From contig CAYUCL010000024.1 in NCBI GenBank assembly GCA_964443325.1, positions 1-30,150 of the forward strand: DNA of 30,150 nucleotides. The letters run 5' to 3'. How positions within the stretch are numbered: the stretch's first letter is position 1; each line of letters opens with the position of its first letter. Below are positions 1-8,442 of this stretch, one piece after another. The notes beneath the pieces were generated by a model, which did no database searches, had not been told where the DNA came from, and saw nothing but the letters and a program-made list of their open reading frames with translations. The translations under genes were made by a program, and so were the position numbers. The DNA is from DAOUVR01 sp034430535 (lineage in GTDB: Bacteria; Chloroflexota; Dehalococcoidia; E44-bin15).

Positions 1-60
1 GATGACATTTTCCCAGAACAGTTAGACGGTGACAAAATCGTAGAACATCAACACACTCTT

Positions 61-89
61 TTGCCTTCGCTTTACTACTATGCTATAAT
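61..89 (+). promoter_or_regulatory. Sigma70-type promoter of first radical SAM gene
   Basis: TTGCCT (61-66), a 17-bp spacer, and TATAAT (84-89) preceded by TGC, giving an extended -10. The predicted start near 96 leaves a leader of about 32 nt with an AGAGGGA ribosome-binding site before the ATG at 128. The stretch from 1 to 127 holds no other supported feature. Confidence 0.6.
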
Positions 90-127
90 GAATTAAACCG
101 CAAACAATTAAGAGGGAAACCTGAAGC

Positions 128-1480
128 ATGAAAATTTCCATCGTAGAGCCGAAAGCACCTTTCTACAATTTCTACAGCGCTTTTATGAAACATCTACCCC
201 TTATGGGGCCAATCTACATTGGCACTATACTGAATAACGACGGACACGATGTCACCATCTATAATGAAAACATCAAAGGGATCGATTACGCCAAAATTCA
301 AGACTCGGACGTTTTAGCGATCTCTACTATAACGTCCACCGCCCCCCGTGGCTACGATATAGCGAAGCGTTTCAGAGAGCTTAACCCAAAGGGCAGAATC
401 ATCGTTGGTGGGGTTCATGCCACCTTCCTCCCCGAGGAGGCAGCCCTATATGCCGATCATGTTGTAAGAGGAGAGGGAGAACTGGTAATCTCTGACCTGG
501 TTAACAACGGTGGAGGAAAGATCGTCCAAGGCAGCCCTGTAGAGAACCTCGACGATCTGCCATTCCCCAATTTCTCCCTGGTCGAGGGCCTCAAGAAACA
601 CATGCCCATTACCCCGATATCTACCTCACGGGGTTGTCCTTATGCCTGCACCTTCTGCTCTGTCAGCCCTATGTTTGGCAGAAAATATAGGTTTCGAACT
701 ACCGATAGTGTCATTGAAGAGCTATCAAGGTTTAAGCACAGGTCGGTTTTCTTCTATGACGATAACTTTGCCGCCAACAGGGCAAGGACAATGGACCTGC
801 TCAAACAAATGATCGAGCATAAAATAACCCCCAGATGGATGGCGCAGGTAAGAGCAGATATCGCTAAGGATGAGGAGATGGTGGAACTGATGGCCGAGGC
901 AAATTGTAATCAATTGGCTATCGGCTTCGAATCCTTAAATGCCGAGACACTAAAGCGCTATAACAAAAAGATAACCCCTGAGGACAATAAATATTGTATC
1001 GAGGTGCTCCATAAATATGGCATCAAGGTACACGGCATGTTTATATCGGAGGGATACTCCAACATATATGACAAACTGGGAATTGACAGCCTTCAATTAA
1101 GCATATTAATTCCACTTATTGGCAGCAAGCTATACACCTCGGTCAACAATGCCAAGCAGTTCACCGTAAGGAAGTTCCCCTCAGACTGGGAGCTCTTTGA
1201 TGGTGGCCATGTAGTTCATTTACCTGATAATATGTCGCCGTTGGAGATGCAAAAACAGACTGTACAGGCGCTGAAAAACTTCTACTCCCGCTATAATGCA
1301 ACCAAACTGCTACTAAGGGGGAGAATCGGCGATTTCAGCATCAGGCTAATGGGCTATAGAATAATAAAGCGGTGGGAAGCACAGAACAGGGATTACATCA
1401 TAAAGCTAAAGCAAGCTCAAGCTCTTATTAAGGCCTCCGCTCAGACCAAGCCACACTCCACATTTAGGCAATCTGCGTAG
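128..1480 (+). CDS. B12-binding domain radical SAM protein (copy 1)
   Basis: A 450-residue protein with the two-domain layout of cobalamin-dependent radical SAM enzymes. The N-terminal part (about 1-140) resembles a B12-binding Rossmann domain, with a GGVHATFLPEEA stretch typical of these proteins. The radical SAM core carries the [4Fe-4S] motif C170-x3-C174-x2-C177, followed by FFYDDNF and GFESLN segments seen in BchE/HpnJ-like families. Substrate and reaction cannot be told from the sequence; methylation or ring chemistry are typical for the family. A close paralogue follows at 1764 and looks to be roughly three-quarters identical by eye. Compared with it, this copy lacks six residues just before FFYDDNF. 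A consensus-like promoter and AGAGGGA site precede the ATG. There are no obvious partner genes. Confidence 0.88.
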   Translation: MKISIVEPKAPFYNFYSAFMKHLPLMGPIYIGTILNNDGHDVTIYNENIKGIDYAKIQDSDVLAISTITSTAPRGYDIAKRFRELNPKGRIIVGGVHATFLPEEAALYADHVVRGEGELVISDLVNNGGGKIVQGSPVENLDDLPFPNFSLVEGLKKHMPITPISTSRGCPYACTFCSVSPMFGRKYRFRTTDSVIEELSRFKHRSVFFYDDNFAANRARTMDLLKQMIEHKITPRWMAQVRADIAKDEEMVELMAEANCNQLAIGFESLNAETLKRYNKKITPEDNKYCIEVLHKYGIKVHGMFISEGYSNIYDKLGIDSLQLSILIPLIGSKLYTSVNNAKQFTVRKFPSDWELFDGGHVVHLPDNMSPLEMQKQTVQALKNFYSRYNATKLLLRGRIGDFSIRLMGYRIIKRWEAQNRDYIIKLKQAQALIKASAQTKPHSTFRQSA

Positions 1481-1696
1481 TAGGACCCATGTTTCCCTCT
1501 CCCCAAGAAAGAGCGCTGACCTCACTCAGACAGATGGCATGCACCCTTCATCTCAAACTCAGTGACTGATTACCAACAGACGTCGAGTCGACGAGGAATC
1601 TGCGCGTGTCGGCCGGCCTCACCATTCGCTGTCGTTCTAGCTCCTAAAGTGTCAGGTACGCCTACGGCGAAGCCTAGCTTGTTCTCGACATCATTT

Positions 1697-1725
1697 TTGC
1701 TTTGGCTCCGCTGACGTGCTACAAT
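1697..1725 (+). promoter_or_regulatory. Promoter of second radical SAM gene
   Basis: TTGCTT (1697-1702), 17-bp spacer, TACAAT (1720-1725) preceded by TGC. It aligns with the promoter of copy 1, including the following TGAAT, so the duplication carried the promoter along. The region 1481-1696 between the two copies has no supported gene; it begins with a stretch (about 1517-1538) that recurs after copy 2. Confidence 0.55.
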
Positions 1726-1763
1726 GAATCAAGCTGAATCAGAACAGTGGCTGGATTGAGAAT

Positions 1764-3134
1764 ATGAAGGTATCCATAATAGAGCCGAAAGCTCCTTTCT
1801 ACAACTTCTACAGTGCTTTTATCAAACACCTGCCTCTGATGGGGCCGATCTACATTGGCACAATACTGAAAAACGACGGACATGATGTCACCATCTACAA
1901 CGAAAACATCAAAGCGATAGACTACGCCAAAATCAAGGACTCGGACGTCCTCGCTATCTCTATCATGACATCCACCGCTCCCCGCGGCTACGAAATAGCC
2001 AAGCACTTCAGAGAGCTCAACCCCAAAGGGAGAATCATCATAGGCGGGGTCCATGCTACCTTCCTGCCCGAGGAGGCAAGCCAATATGCAGACCACTTGG
2101 TAAAGGGCGAGGCGGAAGTGGTGATCTTGGACTTGGTCAACAACGGTGGAGAAAAGATTGTACAGGGCACCCCCATGGAGAATCTCGACGATTTGCCATT
2201 CCCCGATTTCTCCTTGATAGAGGGCCTCAAGAAACCCATGCTTATTACACCGATATCTACCTCACGGGGCTGTCCCTACGAGTGCACTTTTTGTTCTGTT
2301 TCCCCCATGTTTGGTAAAAGATACAGGTTTAGGAGTAGCGAGGGTGTAATTGAAGAGTTATCGCAGTTCAGACACAAACATGTTTCCTTCTATGCCGAGG
2401 TTTTCTTCTACGACGACAATTTTGCCGCCAACAGGAAAAGGACGAAGGAATTGCTGAGTCAGATGATCGAACATAGGATTACCCCAAAATGGATGGCTCA
2501 GGTCAGGACGGATATCTGGAAGGACGAGGAACTGGTGCAAATGATGGCGGAAGCAAATTGTGATTGCCTAGCAATAGGATTCGAGTCGTTGAATCCCGAG
2601 ACGCTGAAGCGTTATGACAAAAAGCAAACACCGGAGGATGTCAGAAGATGCATCGAGGTGCTCCACAAATACGGCATCAAGGTACATGGCATGTTCATAT
2701 CGGAGGGCTACTCAGATGTCTACCCCAGATTAGGGCTGAATAGCCTTCAACTCAGCATCCTGATTCCTCTTCCTGGCAGCAAGCTCTACAATACCGTGAA
2801 TAATGCCGGCCACTTCGTAGTAGAAAGGTTCCCGGCTGACTGGCAGCTTTTTGATGGAGCTCACGTGGTACACCTGCCTGATGCTATGTCACCGTTGGAG
2901 ATGCAACGGCAGACCATTAAAGCGACTAAAGAGTTCTACTCTCGTTATAGTATGATCAAATCACTCATCAGGGGGAGAATCGTCGATTTCGTCATAAAGC
3001 GTATGGGCCATGGCTTGATAGGAAGATGGGAGACACAGAATAGGGATTATCTCGCAAAGCTAGGTGAAGTCCAGTCATTCGTTACGCCCTCCACTCAGAC
3101 CTCTCCACCCTCCTCATCCAGGCTATCTGCCTAA
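1764..3134 (+). CDS. B12-binding domain radical SAM protein (copy 2)
   Basis: A 456-residue paralogue of the upstream gene with the same architecture: a B12-binding-like N-terminal domain, the SAM cluster motif SRGCPYECTFC with cysteines in the same C-x3-C-x2-C spacing, then FFYDDNF and GFESLNPETLKRY. It differs by a six-residue insertion (about SFYAEV) before FFYDDNF. The DNA there (about 2380-2416) looks like an 18-bp imperfect tandem duplication. Both copies stay open and conserved through the catalytic core, so both are probably functional. The SD sequence is weak (GGATTGAG). Function beyond the superfamily is not recognisable. Confidence 0.88.
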   Translation: MKVSIIEPKAPFYNFYSAFIKHLPLMGPIYIGTILKNDGHDVTIYNENIKAIDYAKIKDSDVLAISIMTSTAPRGYEIAKHFRELNPKGRIIIGGVHATFLPEEASQYADHLVKGEAEVVILDLVNNGGEKIVQGTPMENLDDLPFPDFSLIEGLKKPMLITPISTSRGCPYECTFCSVSPMFGKRYRFRSSEGVIEELSQFRHKHVSFYAEVFFYDDNFAANRKRTKELLSQMIEHRITPKWMAQVRTDIWKDEELVQMMAEANCDCLAIGFESLNPETLKRYDKKQTPEDVRRCIEVLHKYGIKVHGMFISEGYSDVYPRLGLNSLQLSILIPLPGSKLYNTVNNAGHFVVERFPADWQLFDGAHVVHLPDAMSPLEMQRQTIKATKEFYSRYSMIKSLIRGRIVDFVIKRMGHGLIGRWETQNRDYLAKLGEVQSFVTPSTQTSPPSSSRLSA

Positions 3135-3303
3135 CAGACACCAAGTCTCCCTTTCTGGGTGTGTCATCAAGTTACCGCGCTACCAAAAGTATTGACCTCG
3201 CTCAGATAGATGGGTGATATCTTGTCGTCATTGCCAGGCTCGCCCCCACCTACGCCATAGTTTTCTGGGCAAACGGACCAACCAATAATAAGCAGCTCGT
3301 CTG

Positions 3304-3345
3304 TTACCGTTCGTGGTGAGCCCTTTACCGTTCGTGGTGAGCCTG
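3304..3345. repeat. 21-bp tandem repeat, GTTCGTGGTGAGCC family
   Basis: Two consecutive units begin TTACCGTTCGTGGTGAGCC at 3304 and 3325. The second continues into TGTCGAACC. The same core recurs at 3631 and, in reverse complement, at about 26195-26209, so it is a dispersed element of this genome. Confidence 0.75.
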
Positions 3346-3425
3346 TCGAACCTCGCCATAGGCGAGTCGGTCGACAGAGTCGCCTCAGGAGACCTTTGGA
3401 GACATGAACGGCCTTCTGACAGAAG

Positions 3426-3517
3426 TAGGGTGGGTGAAATGAAATGGAACCCACCTTCCTAAATGGATATGAAAATGGTGGGTTTCGCCCTTCCGCTTAA
3501 GGGCTGCACCCACCCTA
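3426..3517. repeat. Nested inverted repeat, MITE-like (about 92 bp)
   Basis: Outer arms TAGGGTGGGTG (3426-3436) and CACCCACCCTA (3507-3517) are perfect reverse complements of 11 bp. Inside, AACCCACC (about 3449) pairs with GGTGGGTT (about 3478). No transposase is encoded. The layout fits a small non-autonomous palindromic element; similar GTAGGGTGGGT-type palindromes are common between genes in many bacteria. Confidence 0.65.
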
Positions 3518-3630
3518 CCACTGTTCCCCACCTCAGCTGTCATTGTGAGAAGCGCAGTGAGTCAAAGCTCTGAGCGAATCGAAAAGGACGAAGCAATCTT
3601 GGGGAGGCGATGGTAAGTAACCAGTCCATT

Positions 3631-3664
3631 CCCGTTCGTGGTGAGCCTGTCGAACCATGAACGG
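3631..3664. repeat. Dispersed GTTCGTGGTGAGCC element with terminal inverted repeat
   Basis: A third copy of the core found at 3304 and 3325, here bounded by CCGTTC (3632-3637) and GAACGG (3659-3664), so the unit can fold on itself. It is followed by a CTTCGACGGAGCTTGACATGAGC variant of the same words. Confidence 0.65.
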
Positions 3665-3766
3665 CCCCTTCGACGGAGCTTGACATGAGCGTGTTTAGAT
3701 TCTTCCCCTTCACTCTGTGAAGGGTCAGAATGACAGGAAGCGAAGGGTTCAGGGTCGCAATAACAT

Positions 3767-3799
3767 AGTTGTTGTTATGGGTGGGTCGAAACAACAACT
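3767..3799. other. Perfect 10-bp-stem hairpin upstream of dprA promoter
   Basis: AGTTGTTGTT (3767-3776) and AACAACAACT (3790-3799) are exact reverse complements around a 13-nt loop. The right arm ends 8 bp before the dprA -35 box. No T-run follows, so a terminator is unlikely. It could be an operator or just another repeat. Confidence 0.45.
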
Positions 3800-3807
3800 T
3801 CGAGCGT

Positions 3808-3836
3808 TTGTCATACCCTAACTACTATGCTAGAAT
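3808..3836 (+). promoter_or_regulatory. Promoter of dprA-topA operon, nearly leaderless
   Basis: TTGTCA (3808-3813), 17-bp spacer, TAGAAT (3831-3836) with TGC just before it. The words ACTACTATGCTA also occur in the promoter at 61-89. The expected start near 3843 lies only about 4 nt before the dprA ATG at 3847, and no SD sequence is present. Confidence 0.6.
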
Positions 3837-3846
3837 GCACTAACCT

Positions 3847-4962
3847 ATGAGCGACACTAAATACTGGATAGGATTCACCCTGATACCGGGGATCGGGCGG
3901 GCCAAGTTCTCTATGATGGAGCAATACTTCGGCGACATGGAGAGGGCCTGGCATGCCAGCGCTACCGAGCTTAAGACAGCTGGACTTGATAATCGGTCTG
4001 TTGATGCGATAATAGCGAAATGCCCCAGTATCTCCCTAGATGGCGAAATGGAGAAACTGGAGCGATACAAGGTGAAAGCGTTCACATGGAAGGATGAGGG
4101 GTACCCATCAAGATTAAAAGAGATATATGACCTCCCCCCAGTGCTATATATCAGGGGTTCCCTTTCCCCTGAGGACGATTGGTCTATCGCTGTAGTGGGC
4201 ACCCGCCGTCCCACTTACTACGGCAGGGAGGTCACTGAGCAAATTGCAGGTGAACTGGCACGGAACAAGATCACCATCGTTAGCGGCCTGGCTAGAGGAA
4301 TCGATGCCACCGCTCATCGCGCTGCCCTGGATGCGGGGGGAAGGACCATCGCCATCTTTGGATGCGGACTGGATGTTGTTTTCCCCAGCGATCATGTTAA
4401 ACTGGCTCGCCAGATTATGGAGCGAGGCGCTCTGGTAAGCGAATTTCCCTTAGGTACCCGTCCCAAAGCAGAAAACTTCCCCAGAAGAAACAGGATTATG
4501 AGCGGGCTGAGCCTCGGCGTGCTCGTTGTAGAGGCAAGGGATAAAAGCGGCGCTTTAATTACAGTGGGATGGGCCTTGGAGCAGAATCGCGAGGTATTCG
4601 CCGTTCCTGGTAGCATATTGTCCCCAGCGAGCCGCGGAACCAACCGACTGATTCAGGAGGGGGCAAAGCTGGTATCAGATTCCTATGACATACTCGAGGA
4701 ACTCAATCTCACTATCGTGGCGCAGCAATTAGAGATGACGGAGCAGATCCCCGCTACCGACACTGAATCCCTGATTATTAAGTATCTCTCCTCAGAGCCG
4801 ACCCACATCGATGAGGTGGGACAGCGGTGCGGACTTCCCATCGCTACGGTCTCCAGTACCCTGGCGATGATGGAGCTTAAGGGAATTGTGAGGCAGGTCG
4901 GCGGTATGAACTATACCCTAACCCGCGAATCAAGAGAGGATTACCGCATCAAGGTGGAGTAA
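3847..4962 (+). CDS. dprA: DNA processing protein DprA
   Basis: A 371-residue DprA/Smf protein. In transformable bacteria this family binds incoming single-stranded DNA and loads RecA; it is also widespread in bacteria not known to be competent. Visible parts are an N-terminal helix-hairpin-helix-like segment (WIGFTLIPGIGRAKF), the Rossmann-like SLOG domain with VVGTRRPTYYG, SGLARGIDATAH, GCGLDVVFP, SEFPLGTRP, FPRRNRIMSGLS and VPGSILSP, and a C-terminal winged-helix DML1-like domain (about 300-365). Length is normal. It is the first gene of the packed plus-strand cluster and its stop overlaps the topA start by one base (TAATG). Confidence 0.95.
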   Translation: MSDTKYWIGFTLIPGIGRAKFSMMEQYFGDMERAWHASATELKTAGLDNRSVDAIIAKCPSISLDGEMEKLERYKVKAFTWKDEGYPSRLKEIYDLPPVLYIRGSLSPEDDWSIAVVGTRRPTYYGREVTEQIAGELARNKITIVSGLARGIDATAHRAALDAGGRTIAIFGCGLDVVFPSDHVKLARQIMERGALVSEFPLGTRPKAENFPRRNRIMSGLSLGVLVVEARDKSGALITVGWALEQNREVFAVPGSILSPASRGTNRLIQEGAKLVSDSYDILEELNLTIVAQQLEMTEQIPATDTESLIIKYLSSEPTHIDEVGQRCGLPIATVSSTLAMMELKGIVRQVGGMNYTLTRESREDYRIKVE

Positions 4963-7070
4963 TGGCAAGAAAACTGGTCATTGTGGAATCACCTGCCAAG
5001 GCAAGAACGGTAAGCCGGATGATGGGAAAGAGCTACAGCGTAAAAGCCTCACTCGGCCACGTACGAGACCTGAGCAAATGGGGTTTAGGAGTGAATGTTA
5101 AAGAAGACTTTAACCCCAGGTACGAAGTTCCCAAGGACAAGAGGACGGTGGTAAAGGATATAAAGGAGGCAGCGAAGACAGCTTCCTCGATATATCTCGC
5201 CACTGACCCCGACCGTGAGGGCGAGGCGATCTCGTGGCATCTGGTTCAGGCGGCCAAGTTGAATAACGCAAAGCGTGTAGTTTTCCATGAGGTCACCAAT
5301 GAGGCAGTGACGGAGGCATTCCGCCATCCCAGAGGCATCGACATGGACCTGGTCTACTCTCAACAAGCGCGCCGTATCCTCGATAGGCTGGTCGGTTATA
5401 AGCTCAGCCCCTTCCTGTGGCGCAAGGTAAGGCGTGGCCTTTCCGCAGGGAGAGTACAATCGGTAGCGTTGAGAATGGTCGTTGACCGGGAGCGAGAGAT
5501 AGAGGGCTTTGTTTCACAGGAGTACTGGTCCATCGATGCCAAGCTGGAAAAGGCCGCTACGAAAGAAAGCTTTGTAGCCTCTCTCGTCGGTCTCGCCAGT
5601 GGCAGGAAAATCAAGATTGGCAGCGAACAAGATGCAGAGAAACTTTGCTCCGAGCTTGAGAACGCAAGCTATGCCGTATCCCAGGTAAAAAAGAAGGAGG
5701 CATTTCGTCAACCAGCGCCACCCTTTACCACCAGCACCCTCCAGCAGGAGGGGTGGCGCAAGCTCCGCTTCACCGCCAAGCACACCATGGCCATCGCCCA
5801 GCAACTCTATGAAGGCTTATCTATCGGCGAGGAAGCGGCAGTGGGGCTTATCACCTATATGCGTACCGACTCGGTGAGAGTAGCCCCATCGGCATTGAAC
5901 GAAACTCAAGCCTTTATTAAGGACAAATACGGGGATAAATTCCTCCCTGCCAAACCCCGAATCTTCACCAAGAAGGCGAAAGGCGCTCAGGAGGCCCATG
6001 AGGCGATCAGACCTACATCGGTGAGACGAGAGCCAGCCTCAGTGAAGCGCCATCTCACCAGGGACCAATTCAGGCTCTATGAACTCATATGGAAACGAAT
6101 GGTTGCAAGCCAGATGTCACCCACCATACTCGACACCACATCGGTAGATATAGAGGCGAGAGATGGAAAGTCCTATCTTTTCAGGGCTAAGAGCTCGGTG
6201 GTCAAGTTCCCCGGCTTCGCAATCCTTTATAGCGAGGGCAAGGATGAGGCCGAGGATGAAAAGGCGGAGTCTTCCCTGCCTGAGTTGGTGAAGGGCGAGC
6301 CTCTAAGACTTCTGAAGCCACTCCTGCGTGAGCAGCATTTCACCCAGCCCCCACCCCGCTACAGTGAGGCGACCCTGGTTAAGGCGCTGGAGGAAAGGGG
6401 TATCGGTCGTCCCAGCACCTACGCCCCAACCCTTTCTACAATTCAGGACAGAAGCTACGTCGAGCGGATTGACGGGCGGTTTCACCCCCTTGAGATTGGC
6501 TTTGTGGTTACCGACATCCTTACTGAACATTTCCCCGATGTCGTCGACCTTGGCTTCACCGCTCAGATGGAGGAGGATCTAGACCAAATCGCCCAAGGTA
6601 AGAGAGGATGGGTGCCTTTTCTTCAAGATTTCTACGTTCCCTTTGAAAAGACTCTGAGTACTGCAGATGAGCGATTGGAGAGAGTCAAGATAACGGAGGA
6701 GACCACGGATGAAGTCTGCTCAGTCTGCGGCAGACCTATGGTCATCAAGTGGGGACGCTACGGCAAGTTTCTCGCCTGCTCGGGCTACCCAGAATGCAAG
6801 AATACGAAGCCTTTTTTAGTCAAGATCGGCGTCAAGTGTCCCAAATGTGGTGGTGAACTGGTGCGGAAGCAAGGTAAGAAAAAGCGCTTCTTCTATGGAT
6901 GCGCCAACTATCCAGACTGTGATTTCGCCACCCGCAACAAGCCTATTCCTCAGCCCTGTCCTGAGTGCGGAGGGCTGCTTGTGATGTGGGGCAAAAAGAG
7001 AGCGAAATGCCTCAAATGCAAAGCCAGCGTCAGCCTGGACGAGGTAGAGAGGGAGGTAGTCAAGGTATGA
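4962..7070 (+). CDS. topA: DNA topoisomerase I (type IA)
   Basis: A 702-residue type IA topoisomerase that relaxes negative supercoils through a 5'-phosphotyrosine intermediate. The TOPRIM domain is at the N-terminus (KLVIVESPAKART, then DPDREGEAISWH). The catalytic tyrosine is Y299 in GLITYMRTDSVR. C-terminal zinc ribbons are three: a four-cysteine unit beginning CSVCGRPM, a second beginning CPKCGGEL, and a third beginning CPECGG with CLKC. Length is typical for bacterial TopA with three ribbons. The start codon overlaps the dprA stop and the stop overlaps the recombinase start, so translation is probably coupled along the operon. Confidence 0.97.
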   Translation: MARKLVIVESPAKARTVSRMMGKSYSVKASLGHVRDLSKWGLGVNVKEDFNPRYEVPKDKRTVVKDIKEAAKTASSIYLATDPDREGEAISWHLVQAAKLNNAKRVVFHEVTNEAVTEAFRHPRGIDMDLVYSQQARRILDRLVGYKLSPFLWRKVRRGLSAGRVQSVALRMVVDREREIEGFVSQEYWSIDAKLEKAATKESFVASLVGLASGRKIKIGSEQDAEKLCSELENASYAVSQVKKKEAFRQPAPPFTTSTLQQEGWRKLRFTAKHTMAIAQQLYEGLSIGEEAAVGLITYMRTDSVRVAPSALNETQAFIKDKYGDKFLPAKPRIFTKKAKGAQEAHEAIRPTSVRREPASVKRHLTRDQFRLYELIWKRMVASQMSPTILDTTSVDIEARDGKSYLFRAKSSVVKFPGFAILYSEGKDEAEDEKAESSLPELVKGEPLRLLKPLLREQHFTQPPPRYSEATLVKALEERGIGRPSTYAPTLSTIQDRSYVERIDGRFHPLEIGFVVTDILTEHFPDVVDLGFTAQMEEDLDQIAQGKRGWVPFLQDFYVPFEKTLSTADERLERVKITEETTDEVCSVCGRPMVIKWGRYGKFLACSGYPECKNTKPFLVKIGVKCPKCGGELVRKQGKKKRFFYGCANYPDCDFATRNKPIPQPCPECGGLLVMWGKKRAKCLKCKASVSLDEVEREVVKV

Positions 7071-8011
7071 TCCCTCTTCTGTATGATAAGGAAAGCACGG
7101 AAAGATTGCTTCATAGTTACATTCGCTATCTAGAGGTGGAGCGTAATGCCTCTCCCTATACTGTGCGCAACTATATCCATGACCTTCGCCACTTCATGGA
7201 GTTCCTTGGCGGCGAGAAGGTGACAACGCTGGATGAGGTGGATCGCCACCTGCTTCGCCGCTATATCGCCTCCCTCCTGGAGAATGGATTTGAAAAGATA
7301 AGCGTAGCACGCAAAGTGAGCGCCTTGCGCTCCTTCTATCGATATTTGGTTAGGGAGAACCTCATCTCCTCAAACCCATTGGCTACAATCTCCTCGCCAA
7401 AGCTGGAGCAGAGGCTACCCTCGTTCCTGTCTGGCGAAGAAGTTATTCACCTGATCGAAGCGCCTGATACCTCAACCCCCCTGGGGCAGCGGGATAGGGC
7501 GATACTAGAGCTTTTCTATGCCTCCGGGCTCAGGGTGAGCGAGGTTGTGAGACTGGACGTAGGCAATGTAAATCTGGAGGCGCGAGAGGTTCGCGCGTGG
7601 GGCAAGGGCTCCAAAGAGCGAATTGTGCTCATAGGCAAGCCGGCAGCATCAGCCCTCGACCTCTATCTCCGTGAGGGTCGCATGCAGCTTCTCGGCAAAT
7701 CAAGGACTGAAGCTCTGTTCCTCAATCGATACGGGGTGAGGCTATCCGAACGGGCCCTCCAGAAGTCGCTGGTAAAATACGCCACCAAGGCAGGTCTTGA
7801 TAAACGGGTTCACCCCCATTTACTACGCCACAGCTTTGCCACTCACCTGCTCGACGGCGGTGCCGACCTCAGAGTGGTTCAGGAGCTTCTCGGGCATGCC
7901 AGTCTCTCATCCACCCAGATATACACTCATGTTACCCAGAGTCAGGCGAGAAAGGTATATCTGGCAGCCCATCCCCGGGCGGATAAAGAAGAAGGAGAAA
8001 AGGACCGATGA
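7067..8011 (+). CDS. xerC: Tyrosine recombinase XerC/XerD
   Basis: A 314-residue tyrosine recombinase of the Xer type, expected to resolve chromosome dimers at dif. The N-terminal SAM-like core-binding domain spans about 10-95, the catalytic domain about 118-300. All active-site residues are visible: R156 (ASGLRVSE), K180 (GKGSKER), H251 and R254 (HLLRHSFATHLL), H277 (LLGHASLS) and nucleophile Y286 (TQIYTHVT). I chose the ATG at 7067 because it forms an ATGA overlap with the topA stop and gives the normal family length. XerC and XerD cannot be told apart here; the location next to topA and dprA is common for XerC-annotated genes. Confidence 0.94.
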   Translation: MIPLLYDKESTERLLHSYIRYLEVERNASPYTVRNYIHDLRHFMEFLGGEKVTTLDEVDRHLLRRYIASLLENGFEKISVARKVSALRSFYRYLVRENLISSNPLATISSPKLEQRLPSFLSGEEVIHLIEAPDTSTPLGQRDRAILELFYASGLRVSEVVRLDVGNVNLEAREVRAWGKGSKERIVLIGKPAASALDLYLREGRMQLLGKSRTEALFLNRYGVRLSERALQKSLVKYATKAGLDKRVHPHLLRHSFATHLLDGGADLRVVQELLGHASLSSTQIYTHVTQSQARKVYLAAHPRADKEEGEKDR

Positions 8012-8442
8012 AAATCCTGTTTATCCACGGACCGACCCTGAACATGCTGGGTAATAGAGAAACAGCGCTGTACGGTGATAAGACCCTTGCTGAGATCGAT
8101 TCCATGGTGACAAAAAGGGCACAGGAGTTGGGTGTCGAGGTTCTGACCTTCCAGTCGAACAGCGAGGGGGCACTAATCGACTTCCTTCAAGCCGAATGCC
8201 CTAAAGCAGACGCAATCATCATCAACCCTGGGGCGCTCACCCATTATAGCTATTCGCTACGGGATGCCCTCGTCGATAGCGCCCTGCCAGTAATCGAGGT
8301 TCACCTGTCAAATATATACGCCCGAGAGGAGTGGCGTCATAAGTCGGTAATCGCGCCCATTGCCACGGGCCAGATCAGCGGGCTTGGCTGGCAGGGATAT
8401 GTTGCCGCCCTGGAGATATTGGCCGCAGAGAAGGCAGAATAA
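8008..8442 (+). CDS. aroQ: 3-dehydroquinate dehydratase, type II
   Basis: A 144-residue type II dehydroquinase, which removes water from 3-dehydroquinate in the shikimate pathway as a dodecameric cytosolic enzyme. The start motif is GPTLNMLGNRETALYG, with the catalytic tyrosine in LYG; the family consensus has GPNLN and REP, so T replaces N and P at two places. Other conserved pieces are FQSNSEG, INPGALTHYSYSLRDAL, EVHLSNIYAREEWRHKS and the C-terminal GQISGLGWQGY. The ATG overlaps the recombinase stop by 4 bp (ATGA), and the stop shares one base with the next start. No other aro genes are in the window. Confidence 0.95.
   Translation: MKILFIHGPTLNMLGNRETALYGDKTLAEIDSMVTKRAQELGVEVLTFQSNSEGALIDFLQAECPKADAIIINPGALTHYSYSLRDALVDSALPVIEVHLSNIYAREEWRHKSVIAPIATGQISGLGWQGYVAALEILAAEKAE

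Larger units (their letters stand above)
3135..3846. other. Gene-free repeat island between radical SAM gene and dprA
   Basis: This 712-bp stretch has no credible coding region. It begins with a 3193-3214 segment that matches the one after copy 1 (tail of the duplication). It then holds a 21-bp tandem repeat, a 92-bp nested inverted repeat, a fragment around 3540-3600 with alternating GAGCGAATCG/GACGAAGCAATC-like words common in dispersed intergenic repeats, a CCGTTC...GAACGG hairpin, a 10-bp-stem hairpin, and the dprA promoter. The stretch looks like a sink for small non-autonomous repeats. Confidence 0.6.

Noticed and set aside
1..96. Open frame from the window edge to a TAA at 94-96, possible end of an upstream gene.
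   Set aside because: No recognisable family sequence, and it would run through the clear promoter at 61-89.
3167..3797. Minus-strand open frames in the repeat island.
   Set aside because: They translate repeat units (for example STGSPRT words) and lack any gene-like signal.
6965..7066. Longer start of the Xer recombinase within topA.
   Set aside because: The added residues come from the topA zinc-ribbon region in another frame; the ATG at 7067 gives the family length and an ATGA overlap.
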